A DNA stretch of 64,000 bases. It comes from Ehretia macrophylla. Taxonomy: Eukaryota > Streptophyta > Magnoliopsida > Boraginales > Ehretiaceae. Location: NCBI GenBank assembly GCA_037974665.1, contig CM075770.1:6894501-6958500 (forward strand), read 5' to 3'. A program made the translations under genes and the position numbers. The notes under the pieces are model-generated. The model searched no databases, had not been told where the DNA came from, and worked only from the letters and a program-made list of their open reading frames with translations. This document shows positions 25,848 through 40,088 of this stretch, one piece after another. Each line of letters starts with the position of its first letter. The stretch's first letter is position 1.

Positions 25848-28800
25848 CAGGCAATCACTCCAAGGATTCATCGTTAAGCACACCATCCTCGGGTACCTGT
25901 TCTGGATCTTCTTCACCTGAGATGATAAAAGAGGGTGAGCCTTATGAACTCAGTGAGGGGGAACGAGAAATAGGTTTTGAAACTCATTTTTCGGTTCAAC
26001 TTATGAAATCCTTTTGCAAGCATGAATATAACAATAATACAAGTACAGGAACAGAAATACCAGTCTTTCCTCCCCGAGGTTCTCTAGGAACCAAGCGAAA
26101 GTACTTATACAGATAGTAAAAAGGATACAGTGAGCTTTTCCTCTCAGATCAATTTTAGAATCATATGTTGCGGCCGACTTCAAATAACCCCAAAACACGC
26201 CAGGTGGGTGTACTCCGGATGTACCCCGAAATCCTATGACCCAACTCTCTGAGGAAGTCTAGCCCCCAAGCGAGAGAGGGAATGGGACCATGGTAGTCAC
26301 GGTTGCACCGGCAAGCCCGATGCCGCCCGGTGTGCGTGATCGCTACCATGCCGACAGGAAAGGTTGTAACCTTGTATGCAGTGCACATTTATGACAGGTA
26401 ATATATCACAGTAGGAGGACAACAAAGTAGGTTGCCTCCGGACAGTCATAAGATTGCACATTGACAGGTAAATAAGCAGGGCATGATAAGACAGGAAATT
26501 TCATTTGAAAGGCATATAGAGTTATATGAAAATTAAACCGGCAGCCATGTAACACATGTAAAACAGGACATATAACTCATTAAGAAGTCCACGTGATCAA
26601 GTGATAAGATTATTCAACATGCAATGACTTCAATCATGGGTTCGGGTACAAGAAAAGCTTATTTGTCAACATGCAATGGTCAAAATCACATTTGAAGTTA
26701 TAAGACATTTACGGGCAGCCCACTAAGCATATAATTTCCACACAATATCCAAATGATCAACACTTAGCAAGACTACCTAGTCATTAGGGTTTCCGTTTCA
26801 TGCTTAACCGTGTGATTAAACCCTAAGTCAACTCAAGATCATTCTCAAGTCAAGAATCATTCAATTCAAACATCCTCAAGTACTCAAAACAGTCCACACA
26901 ACATCCCAACACCACAATTCCAAGCAATTAGTACCACAAGAGAGGTTACAACAATTTTCCAAGCATATAACTAAGTGAAACCTTTACTGCAATAGGCTGT
27001 TTTCTCACAATCAATAGGATAATCAAACAATCTCCAAATCCAGTTAATAAGATGTCATATTAAATTTTAAGAAGTTAAATAAAATTAGAAATAAACCTTT
27101 CATCTATTGGAGTTCGGGATCATTAGATATAGCCGAAACAGTGGGATAGCACAAAACTGTCCAGATTTGCACACTTTTCAGTAATTGATGTTTTTGAGGT
27201 CCTTAGGGTCAGATTTAGCCTTGGTCCATTTCTGACAAAAATGTCCAGAACTGAAAAATCTTGCAGAAAACCAAATTTCATGCATTTTTTATATCATTTA
27301 CTAAGTCAAATCTGGTTCGTTCTACAGGGTCAGTGCATTTGCCAAAACCTGCTTCATTTTTCCAGATTTCCAGATTTGGACACATTTTAAAGAACTGCCA
27401 TTTTGAGGACTTTAGAGTCAAAATTAGATTTGTCATATTTCTGAGAAAAGTGTTCAAAACTGTCCAAAATAGTCACCTACTAATTTTCAAGCATTTTCAA
27501 CATCATTTGCCTAGCTAAACTTACCTTGAAACAGACTGGTCAGAGAGCTGTCAACAATCCGACTTCACCTAGCATCAATTTCAAGCCAAGATCTTGCCAT
27601 GCATGGTTGTTTAAGCTTATGAACGACCATACAACTCAAGTACAGAAGCAAATACACATATTTATGAGCATGCATGTGGATTTTTGAAGAGTTTTCAAAA
27701 GGTTTTAGCCCTCACCTTAGCAATCAACCACAAAGATGCACAAAAGCTTGTTGAAGCACAATTTTCTTCCTCTCCTTTGCCTAGCTGAAATCCCAACTAG
27801 CTTTTCTCTATTTTTCCTAGCTTAGTGACCAAACTCTTAGTACATGCATGTAGTTAGGACTTGAAGAAAAGAAATGGATGCCAAGAAGCTTACCTAGGCC
27901 GAATAGAAGTCTTCAATGTACATGCATGTGTGCTTTTCACTTCCTAGCTAGCTTGCTCGACTTTCTTTGATGGTTGCTTGACTTGATCAACTATGGTGTG
28001 AAGAAGAGGAGCTATGGAAGGTGAGAACTCAGCCAAGGCCGAGAATGAGAGAGGAGAATGAGAGGGAGAGAGAAAAGATTGAGAGGAAATGAGAGAAATG
28101 ATAAACAAATGAAGGCCTTTGCAATTTTGAGGAGCATGTTGGCCTTGGGCAGCCAAATTTCAGCATTTTGTGTCTTCAAGGTGCAATTTGAAATTCCTAG
28201 GATGGGCAAGAGTGATGTGGCCGAGAATGGTGTGCAAATGGTAGGGTTTTTGAGCAATTTTTTTAATGCCTTTGTGTCATAGAATGTTGAGTTTAATTCA
28301 AAATCATGCAAGGCAAGTTTAATGCAAGCAAGTGGTCAGCCAAGCTAGCTCCAAATCTGAATTTTTTGTCATCTTTGAGCATTATTTTAATTGTGTCTTG
28401 AAAGTGCAAAATGAATAAGGAATAAAGAATGAGAATGTCTAGCTTTTGGTGCTCTTTCGTCTTCTAGCGAGTTGATTTAGCATTTTAATATTGATAGTGG
28501 AGTTTGTAGGATTATTTAGTAGTCTAGTGCTTTGTGTAAAATTCTTTCTTGATTAGCGTGAGGGCACGCTTTCCTAGGTCTAAGGTACGCACTACGAGGT
28601 AGACACGAACTTCAAGACCAAGGCACGTACTTCAAGACTAATGCATGCAATCCTAGATGAATGCACGTAAACCAATGCAAGGCACGTAATTCAATACAAT
28701 GCACACAAATCAAGGCACGACTCTATATCTAGGCTAAGGTACGCAGTTAAGGTTAGGGCACACGAACGAGGTAATGCACGTACATCGAGGTCAGGGCACG

Positions 28801-28978
28801 TATATCTAAGTATCGTACGTCAGCCGGGGATTAGGGCACACTATTCTAGGTCAAGGCATGTGTGACAAGGTATGCATGAAAACCAAGACAGGACACGTAA
28901 TCCAAGGTTGGTCATATAGTTCTGGGTCTAAGGCACGCAAATCAAGGTAAGGCACGATATTCGGGGTCGGGCCTTACA
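25848..28978 (-). mobile_element. Truncated LTR of element B
   Basis: It starts inside the LTR at the point equivalent to about 16289 of the nested solo LTR and runs to the U3 terminus GGTCGGGCCTTACA at 28978. There satellite resumes with AACCGAGGGCG. It is diverged from all the other LTRs, so it does not look like a recent partner of the LTR at 20804. The satellite positions on the two outer sides of the composite (after GGCTGC at 10654, before AACCGAGG at 28979) differ by about 195 bp of monomer, so there is no target duplication for the composite. Confidence 0.87.
26161..26388 (-). other. Recurrent open frame inside LTR (copy 3, 75 codons)
   Basis: It begins MCTAYKVTTFPVGM and keeps PSLAWGLDFLRELGHRIS. 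It is six codons longer than the usual 69 because the stop region differs. Function is unknown. Confidence 0.3.
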
Positions 28979-31057
28979 AACCGAGGGCGTAGGGCTTGGG
29001 ACCAGGTCTCCGTTGCTCCGGTGCCTATAACTTTTGATCCGTAAGGAGTTACATTGCGCACAACATACAGTTGGAAAGCTCTCTGAGAGCTCTACGACGG
29101 GTGCAGCAAGCCTGCTCAGCTGCGTCTATTTTCAGAGACAAAAATCGAACGTTTTCATCAATTTTGGGACACATTTCTTCTTTTGTGTTGTTTTTTCGTC
29201 CCGGATCGTACGTCATCAGCCGCGAAAAGGACGACAACCTAATTCATCACATTTCTATTATCGAATCCCATGACACCTTGGGCAAGACAACTTCGCTTCA
29301 CGTAGAGGCTGAGCCCGCTAACCGAGGGTGCAGGGCTTAGGACCAAGTCTCCGGTGCCCATAACTTTTGATCCGTGAGGAGTCACATGACGCACAGCATG
29401 TCGTTGGAAAGTTCTCCAAGAGCTCTACAACTGGGGCAGTAAGCCTGCTAGGCTGCGCCTATTTTCAGAGCCCAAAATCGAACGTTTTCATAAGTTTCGG
29501 GATACTTTCTTCTTTTGCAATGTTTTTTTGTCCCAGATCGTATGTCGTGTGCTGCGAAAAGGATGACAACCTAATCCATCATATTTCTATTACCGAATCT
29601 CACGCCACTTTGGGCAAGACAACTACTCTTCATGTAGAGGCTGGGCCCGCAAACCGAGGGCGTAGGGCTTGGGACTAGGTCTCCGTTGCTCCGGTACCCG
29701 TAACTTTTGATCCGTTAGGAGTGATGAAGCGCATAGCATACCGTTGGAAATCTCTCCGAGAGCTCTACGACGGAGGCAGCAAGCCTGCTCGGTTGTGCCA
29801 GTATTCAGAGCCCAAAATCGAACGTTTTCATTAGTTTTGGGACACTTTTCTTCATTTGCGCTCTTTTTCCATCCCAGATCGTACGTCGTGAGCCGCGAAA
29901 AGGAAGACAACCTAATCCATCACATTTCTATTACTTAATCCCACCGTACCTTGGGCAACACAGCTTCGCTTCAGGTAGAGGCTGCACCCGCAAACCGAGG
30001 GCGTGAGGCTTGGGACCTGGTCTTTGTCGCGTCGGTGCCCATAACTTTTGATCCGTAAGGAGTCACGCGGCCCACAGCATATAGTTGGAAAGCTCTCCGA
30101 GAGCTCTACGATAGGGGCAGCCAGCTTGCTTGGCTGCGCCTATTTTCGGAGCCCAAAATCGAATGTTTTCATCAGTTTTGAGATATTTTTCTTCTTTTAC
30201 GATGTTTTTTCATCCCGGATCGTATGTCGTGAGCCGCGAAAAGGACGACAACCTAATCCATCATATTTCTATTACCGAATCCCACTGCACCTTGGGCAAA
30301 ACAACTTCACCTCACGTAAAGGTTAGGCCCGCAAACCGAGGGCAAGGGCTTGGGACAAGGTCTCCGTTGCTCCGGTGCCCATAACTTTTGATCCGTAAGG
30401 AGTTACGTGGTGCACAGATACCGTTGGAAAGCTCTCAAGGAGCTCTACGATGGGGGCAGAATGATTTCTCAGCTGCGCTTGTTTTCAATGACCAAAATTT
30501 AACATTTTCATTAGTTTCGGGACACTTTCCTTCTTCTGCGATGTTTTTTTGTCCCGGATCTTACGTCGTGAGCCGCGAAAAGGATGACAACATAATCCAT
30601 TATATTTCTATTACCGAATCCCACAGTACCTTGGGCAAGACAACTTCGCTTCACGCAGAGGCTGGGCCAGGAAATCGAGGATACATTGCTTGGGACCAAG
30701 TCTCCGTCGCTCTGGTGCCTATAACTTTTGATCCGTAAGGAGTGACGCGGTGCGCAACATACCATTGGAAAGCTCTCCGAGAGCTCTACGACGGGAGTAG
30801 CAAGCTTGCTCGGCTACCCCTATTTTCAAAGCCCAAAATCAAACATTTTCATCAGTTTCGGGACACTTTTCTTCTTTTGCGATGTTTTCGATCCCGGATC
30901 GTACGTCGTGAGTCGCAAAAAGGACGACAACCTAATCCATCACATTTCTATTATCGAAACCCACTGCACCTTGGGCAAGAGAACTTCGCTTCACGTAGCT
31001 GCTGGGCTCACAAACTAAGGGCGTAGGGCTTGGGACCAGGTCTCCGTCGCTTCGTTG

Positions 31058-31286
31058 CCCATAACTTTTGACGTTTTCATCAATTTCAGGATACTTTTAT
31101 TCTCTTGCGCTGTTTTTTCGTCTTGGATCTTACGTCATGAGCCGCAAAAAGGACGAAAACCTAATCCATCATATTTCTATTACCGAATCCCACAGTACCT
31201 TGGGCAAGACAACTTCGCTTCACATAGAGGCTAGGCCTGCAAACCGAGGGCATAGGGCTTGAGACCAGGTCTCCGTCGCTCCGGTG
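31058..31286. repeat. Satellite monomer with 111-bp deletion
   Basis: The sequence goes from CATAACTTTTGA directly to CGTTTTCATCAATTTCAGG, skipping the GATCCGTAAGG to AAATCGAA portion. The monomer is 229 bp instead of 340. Confidence 0.88.
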
Positions 31287-34200
31287 CCCATAACTTTTGA
31301 TCCGTAAGAAGTGACGCGGTGTACAGCATACCGTTGGAAAGTTCTCTGAGAGGTCTACAACAGGGGCAGCAAGCTTGCTCGGCTGCGTATGTATTCGGAG
31401 CACAAAATTGAACGTTTTCATCAGTTTTGGGAGACTTTTCTTCTTTTGCACTCTTTTTCCATCCTGGATTGTACGTCGTGAGCTGTGAAAAGGACGACAA
31501 CCTAATCCATCATATTTCTATTACTGAATCCCATGGCACCTTGAGCAAGACAACTTCGTTTCACGTAGAGGCTGGGCCAGCAAACCGACGGCGTAGGGCT
31601 CGGGACCAGGTCTCCGTCGCTCCGATACCCATAACTTTTGATCCGTAAGGAGTGACACAGCGTATAGCATACCGTTGGAAAACTCTCCGAGTGCTCTATG
31701 ACAGGGGTAGCAAGCTTGCTTAGTTGGGCCTGTATTCGGAGCCCAAAATTGAACATTTTCATTAGTTTTGGAATACTTTTCTTCTTTTGCGCTCTTTTTC
31801 TATCCTGGATCGTACGTTGTGAGCCGCGAAAAGGACGACAACCTAATCCATCACATTTCTATTACCGAACGCCATGGTACCTTGGGCAAGAAAACTTCGC
31901 TTCACGTAAAGGCTAGGCCCGCAAACTGAGGGTATGGGGCTTGTGACCAACTCTTTGTCGCTCCGGTGCCCATAACTTTTGATCCGTAACGAGTTACGCG
32001 GTGCACAACATACGGTTGGAAAGCTTTCCGAGAGCTCTATGACGGGCAGCAGGCCTAATCGTCTGCGCTTGTTTTCAGAGATCAAAATCGAATGATTTCA
32101 TTAATTTCGGGACACTTTTCTTCTTTTACAATGTTTTTCCGTCCCGGATCGTACGTCATGAGCCGCAAAAAGAACGACAACCTAATCCAACATATTTCTA
32201 TTACCGAATCCCACGGTACCTCCAAGCAAGACAACATCGCTTCACAAAGAGGCTGGGCCCCCAAACCCAGGGCGTGAGGCTTGGGACCAGGTCTCCGTTG
32301 CTCCGCTGCCCATAACTTTAGATCCGTAAGGAGTTACACGACGCACAGCATACCGTTGGAAAGCAATTCGAGAGCTCTACGACGGGGGAAGATAGCTTGT
32401 TCGGCTGCTTCTATTTTCGGAGCTCAAAATCGAACGTTTTTATCAGTTTCAGGACACTTTTCTTCTTTTGTGCTGTTTTTTCATCCCGGATCGTGCGTCG
32501 TGAGCCGGGAAAAGGATGACAACCTAATCCATCACATTTCTATTATCGAATCCCACGGCACCTTGGGCAAGACAACTTCACTTCACGTAGAGGCTGGGCC
32601 CGCAAACCAAGGGTGTGGGGCTTGGGACCAGGTCCCCGTCGCTCCGGTGCCCATAAATTTTTATCCGTAAGGAGTGACGCGGTGCACAACATACCGTTGA
32701 AAAGCTCTTCGAGGGCTCTACGACGGGGGCAACAAGCCTGAACGGATGCGCCTATTTTCGGAGCCCAAAATTGAACATTTTCATCACTTTCAGGACACTT
32801 TTCTTCTTTTGACATGTTTTTCCGTCCCAGATCGTACGTCGTGTGCCGCGAAAAAGACGACAACCTAATCCATTATATTTCTATTACCGAATCCCACGGT
32901 ACCTTGGGCAAGATAACTTCGCTTCAAGTAGAGACTGGGCCTGCAAACTGAGGGCGTAGGGCTTGAGACCAGGTCTCCGTCGTTCCGGTACCCATAATTT
33001 TTGATCCGTAAAGAGTGACGCGGCGTATAGCATACTGTTTGAAAGTTCTCTGAAAGCTCTATGACGGAGGCAGCAAGCCTACTCGGATGCGCCTGTATTC
33101 GGAGCCCAAAATTGAACGTTTTCATTAGTTTTGGGAGACTTTTCTTCTTTTGCTCTTTTTTTGGGTCCCGGATCGTACGTCGTGAGCTGCAAAAAGGATG
33201 GCAACCTAATCAATCACATTTTTATTACTGAATCCCACAGTACCTTGGGCAAGACAACTTCGCTTCAGGTAGAGGCTGGGCCCGCAAACCGAGGGCGTGG
33301 GGCTTAGGACCAGGTCCCCGTCGCTCCGGTGCCCATAACTTTTAATTCGTAAGGAGTCACGCGACGCACAACATACCGTTAGAAAGCTCTCCGAGAGCTC
33401 TACGGCGTGGGTAGCAAATCTGCTCGGCTGCACCTATTTTCGTAGCCAAAAATCAAACGTTTTCATCAGTTTTGGAAAACTTTTCTTCTTTTGCGATGTT
33501 TTTTTTATCTCGGATCGTACGTTGTGAGCCGCAAAAAGGACGACAACCTAATCCATCATATTTCTATTAGAAAATCCCACGGTACATTGGGTAAGACATC
33601 TTCATTTCACGTAGAGGTTGGGCCCATAAACTGAGGGCGTAGGGCTTGTGAGCAGGTATCCGTCGCTCCAGTGCCCATACCTTTTGATCCGTAAGGAGTT
33701 ACGCGGCGCACAGCATACCGTTGGAAAGCTCTCCAATAGATCTACGACGGGGGCAACAAGCCTGCTTGGCTGCTCCTATTTTTGGAGCCCAAAATTGAAA
33801 GTTTTCTTTAGTTTCAGGACACTTTTCTTCTTTTGCTAAGTTTTTTCGTCCCGAATCGTACGTCGTGAGCCGCGAAGAGGACAACAACCTAATCCATCAC
33901 ATTTCTATTACCGAATCCAACGGTACCTTGGGCAAGACAACTTGACTTCATGTAGAGGCTGGGCCCGCAAACCGAGAGTGTGTGGCTTAGGACCAGGTCT
34001 CCATCGCTCCGGTGCCCATAGTTTTTGATCCGTAAGGAGTCACGACGGTGCACAGCATACCATTGCTCTAAGAGCTCCACGATGGGGGCAGCAAGCCTGC
34101 TCGGCTGTGCCTATTTTCAAAGCCAAAAATCGAACATTTTCATCAGTTTTGGGATACTTTTCTTCTTTTGTGCTATTTTTTTCGTCCCGGATCGTACGTC

Positions 34201-37200
34201 GTGAGCTGCAAAAAGGACGACAACATAATCCATCATATTTCTATTATCGAATCCCATGGTACCTTGGGCAAGACAACTTCGCTTCACGTAGAGGTTAGGC
34301 CCGTAAACCAAGGGCGTAGGGCTAGGAAACAGGTCTTTGTCGCTCTGGTGCCCATAACTTTTGATCCGTAAGGTGTGACGTGGCGCACAGCATACCGTTG
34401 AAAAGCTCTCCGAGAGCTCTACGACGGGGGCAGTAAGCTTGTTTTGCTGCCCTAATTTTTGGAGTCCAAAATTGAACGTTTTCATAAGTTTCGGGATACT
34501 TTTATGCTTTTGCGCTGTTTTTCTGTCCCAGATCATACATCGTGAGCCGCGAATTGGATGACAACCTAATCCATCATATTTCTATTACCAAATCCCACGA
34601 TACCTTAGGCAAGACAATTTCGCTTCATGTAGAGGCTGGGCCCGAAAACCGAGGGCGTCGGGATTAGGGCCTGGTCTCTATCGTTCCAATACCCATAACT
34701 TTTCATCCGTAAGGAGTGACGCAGCGCACAGCATACCGTTGAAAAGTTCTCCAAGAGCTCTACGACGGGGTAGCAAGCCCGCTCATCTGTGCCTATATTC
34801 GTGGCCAAAATCAAACATTTTCATCAGTTTTGGGACACTTTTCTTCTTTTGCGCTCTTTTTCCATCCCGAATAGTACGTCGTGAGTCGCGAAAAGGACGA
34901 CAACCTAATCTTTCACATTTCTATTACCGAATCCCACTGTACCTTGGGCAAGATAACTTCGCTTTAGGTAGAGGTTGGGCCCGCAAACCGAGGGCGTGGG
35001 TCATAGGACCATGTCTCTGTTGCTCTGGTGCCCTTAACTTTTGATCCGTAAAGAGTCACGCGGCGCACTGCATACCATTGGAAAGTACTCTGAGAGCTCT
35101 GCGACGGGGGCAGAAAGCCTGTATTCGAAGCCCAAAATAAAAAATTTTCATCAATTACGGGGCACTTTTCTTCTTTTGTGATATTTTTTCGTCCCGGATC
35201 GTACGTTGTGAGCAGCGAAAAGGACGATAACCTAATCCATCATATTTCTATTACCGAATCCCCCAGTACCCTGGACAAGACAACATCGCTTCACATAAAG
35301 GTTGGGCCCGCAAACCGAGGGCGTAGAGCTTGGGACCAGGTCTCCGTTGTTCCGGTGCCAATAACTTTTGATTTGTAAGGAGTCATGCGGCGCACAACAA
35401 ACCATTGGAAAGCTCTCCGAGAGCTCTACGATGTGGGCAGCAAGCCTGCTCGGCTACGCCTATTTTTGGAGCTGAAAATCTAACATGTTCATCTCTTTCG
35501 GGACACTTTTATTCTTTTGCGATGTTTTTCCGTCCCGAATGGTACGTCGTGAGCCGCGAAAAGGACGACAACCTAATCCATCATATTTTTTTTACCAAAT
35601 CCCACAGCACCTTGGGCAATACAGCTTTGCTTGATGTAGAGGCTAGGCCTGCAAACCGAGGGCGTAGGGCTTGGGACCAGGTCTCCGTCGCTCCGGTGCC
35701 CATAACTTTCGATCTGTAAGGCGTCACACGGAGCACAGCATACTGTTGCAAAGCTCTCCGAGAGCTCTACGACGTGGGTTGCAAGCCTAGTCGGCTACGC
35801 CTATTTTTAGCGCCCAAAATCTAACGTTTTTATCTGTTTCGGGACACTTTTCTTTTTTTGCGATGTTTTTTCGTCCCGGATTGTACGTCGTGAGCCGCGT
35901 AAAGGACGACAACCTAATCCATCATATTTTTATTACCGAATCCCACTGCACCTTGGGCAAGATAGCTTCACTTCACGTAGAGCCTGGGTCCTCAAACCGA
36001 GAGCGTAGGGCTTAGGACTAAGTCTCCGTCGCTCCGGTGCCCATAACTTTTGATCCGTAAGGAGATAAGTGGTGCACAGCATACCGTTGGCAAGGGCTTT
36101 GAGAGCTCTACGATGGAGGAAGCAAGCCTGCTCGACTGCGCCTATTTTCGGAGCCCAAAATTGAACATTTTCATCAGTTTCAGGATACTTTTCTTCCTTT
36201 ATAATGTTTTTTTGTCCCGGATCGTACATCGTGAGCCGCGAAAAGAATGACAACCTAATCCATCATATTTCTATTACTGAATCCCATGGTACCTTGGGCA
36301 AGACAACTTCGTTTCACGTAGAGGCTGGGCCCGTAAAATGAGGGCGTGGGGCTTGGGACCAGGTCTCCGTCGCGGTGGTGCCCATAACTTTTGATCCGTA
36401 AGAAGTCACGCGGCACACAGCATAACGTTGGAAAGTTCTCTGAGAGCTCTACAACGGGGGCAACAAGCCTGCTCGCCGATGCCTAGATTCGGAGACCAAA
36501 ATCTAACGTTTTTATCAGTTTCTGGATACTTTTCTTCTATTGTGATATTTTTCCGTCCCGGATCGTACGTCATGAGACGCGAAAAGGACGACAACCTAAT
36601 CCATCATATTTCTATTACCGAATCCCACGGCACCTTGGGCAAGACAACAACGCTTCACATAGAGGTTGGGCCCGCAAACCGAGAGCGTATTACTTAGGAC
36701 CAGGTCTCCGTCGCTCCGGTGCCCATAACTTTTGATCCGTAAGGAGTGACATGGCGCACAGCATACCGTTGCAAAGCTTTTCGAGAGCTCTACAACGGGG
36801 GTTGCAAGCCTGCTTGGCTATCCCTATTTTCAGAGCCCAAATTCGAACGTTTTCATCAGTTTCGGAACACATCTTCTCTTTTGCGCTATTTTTCCATCCC
36901 GAATCGTACGTCGTGAGCCACGAATAGGACGACAACCGAATCCATCACAATTTTATTACCGAATCCCATTGTACTTTGGGCAAAACAACTTCGCTTCACG
37001 TAGAGGCTGGGCACGCAAATCGAGGGTGTGGAGCTTGGGACCAGCTCTCTATTGCTCCGATGCCCATAACTTTTGATCCGTAAGGAGTCACGCGGCTCGC
37101 AGCATATCGTTGGAAATTTCTCCGAGAGCTCTACGACAAGGTTAGCCAGCCTGTTCGGCTGCGCCTATTTTTCGGAGCCCAAAATCAAACGTTTTCATCA

Positions 37201-39467
37201 ATTTCGATACACTTTTCTTCTTTTTGCGATGTTTTTCCATCCCGGATCGTACGTCGTGAGCTGCGAAAAGGACGACAACCTAATCTATCATATTCCTATT
37301 ACCGAAAATCACGGCACCTTGGGCAAGACAACTTTGTTTCACGTAGAGATTGGGCCCGTAAATTGAGGGCATGGGGCTTCAAACCAAGTCTTCGTAGCTC
37401 CGGTGCCCCTAACTTTTAATCCGTAAAGAGTCACGCGGCGCACAACATACCGTTGGAAAGATCTCCAGGAGCTCTACAACGGGGGCAGCCAACCAGCTTT
37501 GCTGTGCCTATTTTCGGAGCCCAAAATTGAACATTTTCATTAGTTTTCGGTCACTTTTCTTCTTTTCCACTATTTTGTCATCCCGGATCGCACGTCGTGA
37601 GCAGCAAAAAGGATGACAACATAATCCATCATATTTCCATTACCGAATCCCACGGCACCTTGGACAAGACAACTTCACCTCACGTAGAGGCTGGGCCTGC
37701 AAACCGATGGCGTGGGGCTTGGGACCCGGTCTCTGTCACTCCGGTGCCCATAACTTTTGATCCGTACGGAGTCACGCGGCGCACAGCATATCATTGGAAA
37801 TCCCTTCGAGAGCTCTACATTGGGGGCAGCAAGCCTGCTAGGCCGCACCTATTTTTGGAGCCCAAAATCCAACATTTTCATCAGTTTTAGGATATTTTTC
37901 TTCTTTTGCAATATTTTTTCGTCCTGGATCGTACATCGTGAGCCGCGAAAAGGACGACAACCTAATCCATCTTATTTCTATTACCGAATCCCACGGTACC
38001 TTGGGCAAGGCAACTTCGCTTCACGTAGAGACTGGGCCCGTAAACCGAGGGCCTAGGGCTTGGGACCAGGTCTCCGTTGCTCTGGTGCCTATAACTTTTG
38101 ATCCGTAAGAAGTGATGCGACGCACAGCACACCGTTGAAAAGCTCTCCGAGAGCTCTACGTTGGGGGAAACAAGACTGTTCAGCTGCCCTAATTTTTGGA
38201 GCCCAAAATGGAACGTTTTCATTAGTTTTGGGACACTTTTCTTCTTTTGTGCTATTTTTTCATCCCGGATCATATGACGTGAGCCGCGAAAATGACGACA
38301 ACCTAATCCATCACATTTCTATTATTGAATCCCACGATACCTTAGGAAAGACAACTTCGCTTCACGTAGAGGCGTGGCCCGCAAACCGAGGGGGTAGGGC
38401 TTAAGACCAGGTCTCCGTCGCTTCGGTGCCTATAACTTTTGATTTGTAAGGAGTCATGCGGTGCACAGCATACCGTTGGAATGCTCTCCGGGAGCTCTAA
38501 GACGGAAGAAGCAAGCCTGCTCGGCTGCGCTTATTTTCGGAGCCCAAAATCAAACGTTTTCATCAGTTTCGGGATACTTTTCTTCTTTGACAATATTTTT
38601 TATCCCGGATCGTATGTCGTGAGCTGCGAAAAGGACGATAACCTAATCCATTTCTATTAACGAATTTCACGGCATCTTGGGCAAGACAACTTCACTTCAC
38701 GTAGAGGCTGGGCCCGCAAACCAAGAAAGAGGGCTTGGGAATAGGTCTTCGTCGCTTCGGTACCCAAAACTTTTGATCCGTTAGGAGTGATGCGAGCCAC
38801 AGCATATCCTTAGAAAGCTCTTCGAGAGCTCTACGATGGGGGCAGCAAGCCAAACTTGCTGTGCCTGTATTTGGAGCCCAAAATCAGACGTTTTCATCAG
38901 TTTTGTTACACTTTTCTTCTTTTTTGCTCTTTTTCCATCCTAGATCGTACGTCGTGAACCGCGAAAAGGAAGGCAACCTAATCCATCACATTTCTATTAC
39001 CAAATCCCACCGTATCTTAGGCAAGGCAACTTTGCTTCAGGTATAGGCTGGACCCGTAAACTAAGAGTGTGGGGCTTGGGACCAGGTCTCCGTTGCGCCG
39101 GTGCCCATAACTTTTGATCCGAAAGGAGTCACGTGGTGCACAACATACCGTTGAAAAGCTCTCTGAGAGCTCTACGATGGGGGTATCAGGCTTGCTCAAC
39201 TGCCCTAATTTTTACATCCCAAAATTGAACGTTTTCACAAGTTTCGTGACACTTTTAGTCTTTTGCGCTGTTTTTCCATCCCGGATCGTACATCGTGAGG
39301 CGTGAAAAGGACGACAACCTAATATATCACATTTCTATTACCAAATCCCATGGCACCTTGGGTAAGACAACTTCACTTCACGTAGAAGCTGGGCCCGTAA
39401 ACTGATGGCGTATTGTTTGGGACCAGGTCTCCGTCGCTCCGGTGCCCATAACTTTTGATCCGTAAGG

Positions 39468-39472
39468 AGTGA
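39468..39472. repeat. Target site duplication, left copy (AGTGA)
   Basis: AGTGA, part of the satellite AAGGAGTGACGCGG, precedes the solo LTR and is repeated at 43041-43045. After the second copy the satellite continues in phase with CGCGGCGCACAGC. Confidence 0.95.
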
Positions 39473-40088
39473 TGTCACGCCCCAACCCGACCTATAGAGG
39501 CTAGACTAGGGTGTGATCTAAACGTTCATATCATTTCACGTACTTAATCGTTCATTGAGGTTTAACGCTTAACGTTAGCCTAGAACTCCAAAATTTTTCG
39601 AAAAACTGGCAGCATAATGGCTGTAATTGGCTCCTTAGTTTGACCTAATTTCTAAACGCCTCAAATTTTATCATCTCAAATTCATTTCCAACTAAGATTA
39701 CTATTTATCATCAATTGAAATGCCTACTGGTTGTCTTGATGTCTTTTTTGATTAATAACCTAGCATGATAACTATGTCCCGTTTATTTTTCAATTTCCTA
39801 TCATGCAAGTACCTATTATCTTTTAGTTTGTAAATGAGCACCTAAGTGAAAATAGATAGAATTAACTTAGTTGATTGTTCATCTAGTGGTTTGAATGCCT
39901 ACGATAACTACTAATTAAGAAAATGAAAGCAAACAACCAAATAAAAGTTCGTCCGGTTATAGATAGTACAATCCCAGAATTAGACCAAAATTACAACAGG
40001 GTCATTTACATCAATAAAATGAACATTTTGCAATCAAACACAATATCCATATAGCAACCACTTTCAGGCAAAGCACAAAAGCACGTAG

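Larger units (their letters stand above)
28979..39472. repeat. 340-bp satellite array, block 2 (about 31 monomers)
   Basis: Same monomer and orientation as block 1. The CCCATAAC landmark is at 29024, 29357, 29697, 30038, 30378, 30718, 31058, then 31287, 31628 and so on to 39445. Typical spacing is 340-341 bp. Shorter intervals mark damaged monomers: 29024-29357 lacks about 8 bp, 31058-31287 lacks about 111 bp, 35031-35358 lacks about 14 bp and 38429-38763 lacks about 7 bp. The block begins at the AACCGAGGG position of a monomer, next to the truncated LTR. It ends after AAGGAGTGA, where the solo LTR at 39473 is inserted. Confidence 0.97.

Noticed and set aside
10655-28978. A single simple LTR retrotransposon filling the region
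   Set aside because: Four LTR copies, a nested target-duplicated solo LTR and an out-of-phase outer flank rule out a single insertion.
28982-39305. The same type of repeated open frames in block 2 as a gene family
   Set aside because: They are the satellite monomer read in translation, with no constant start codon or regulatory context.
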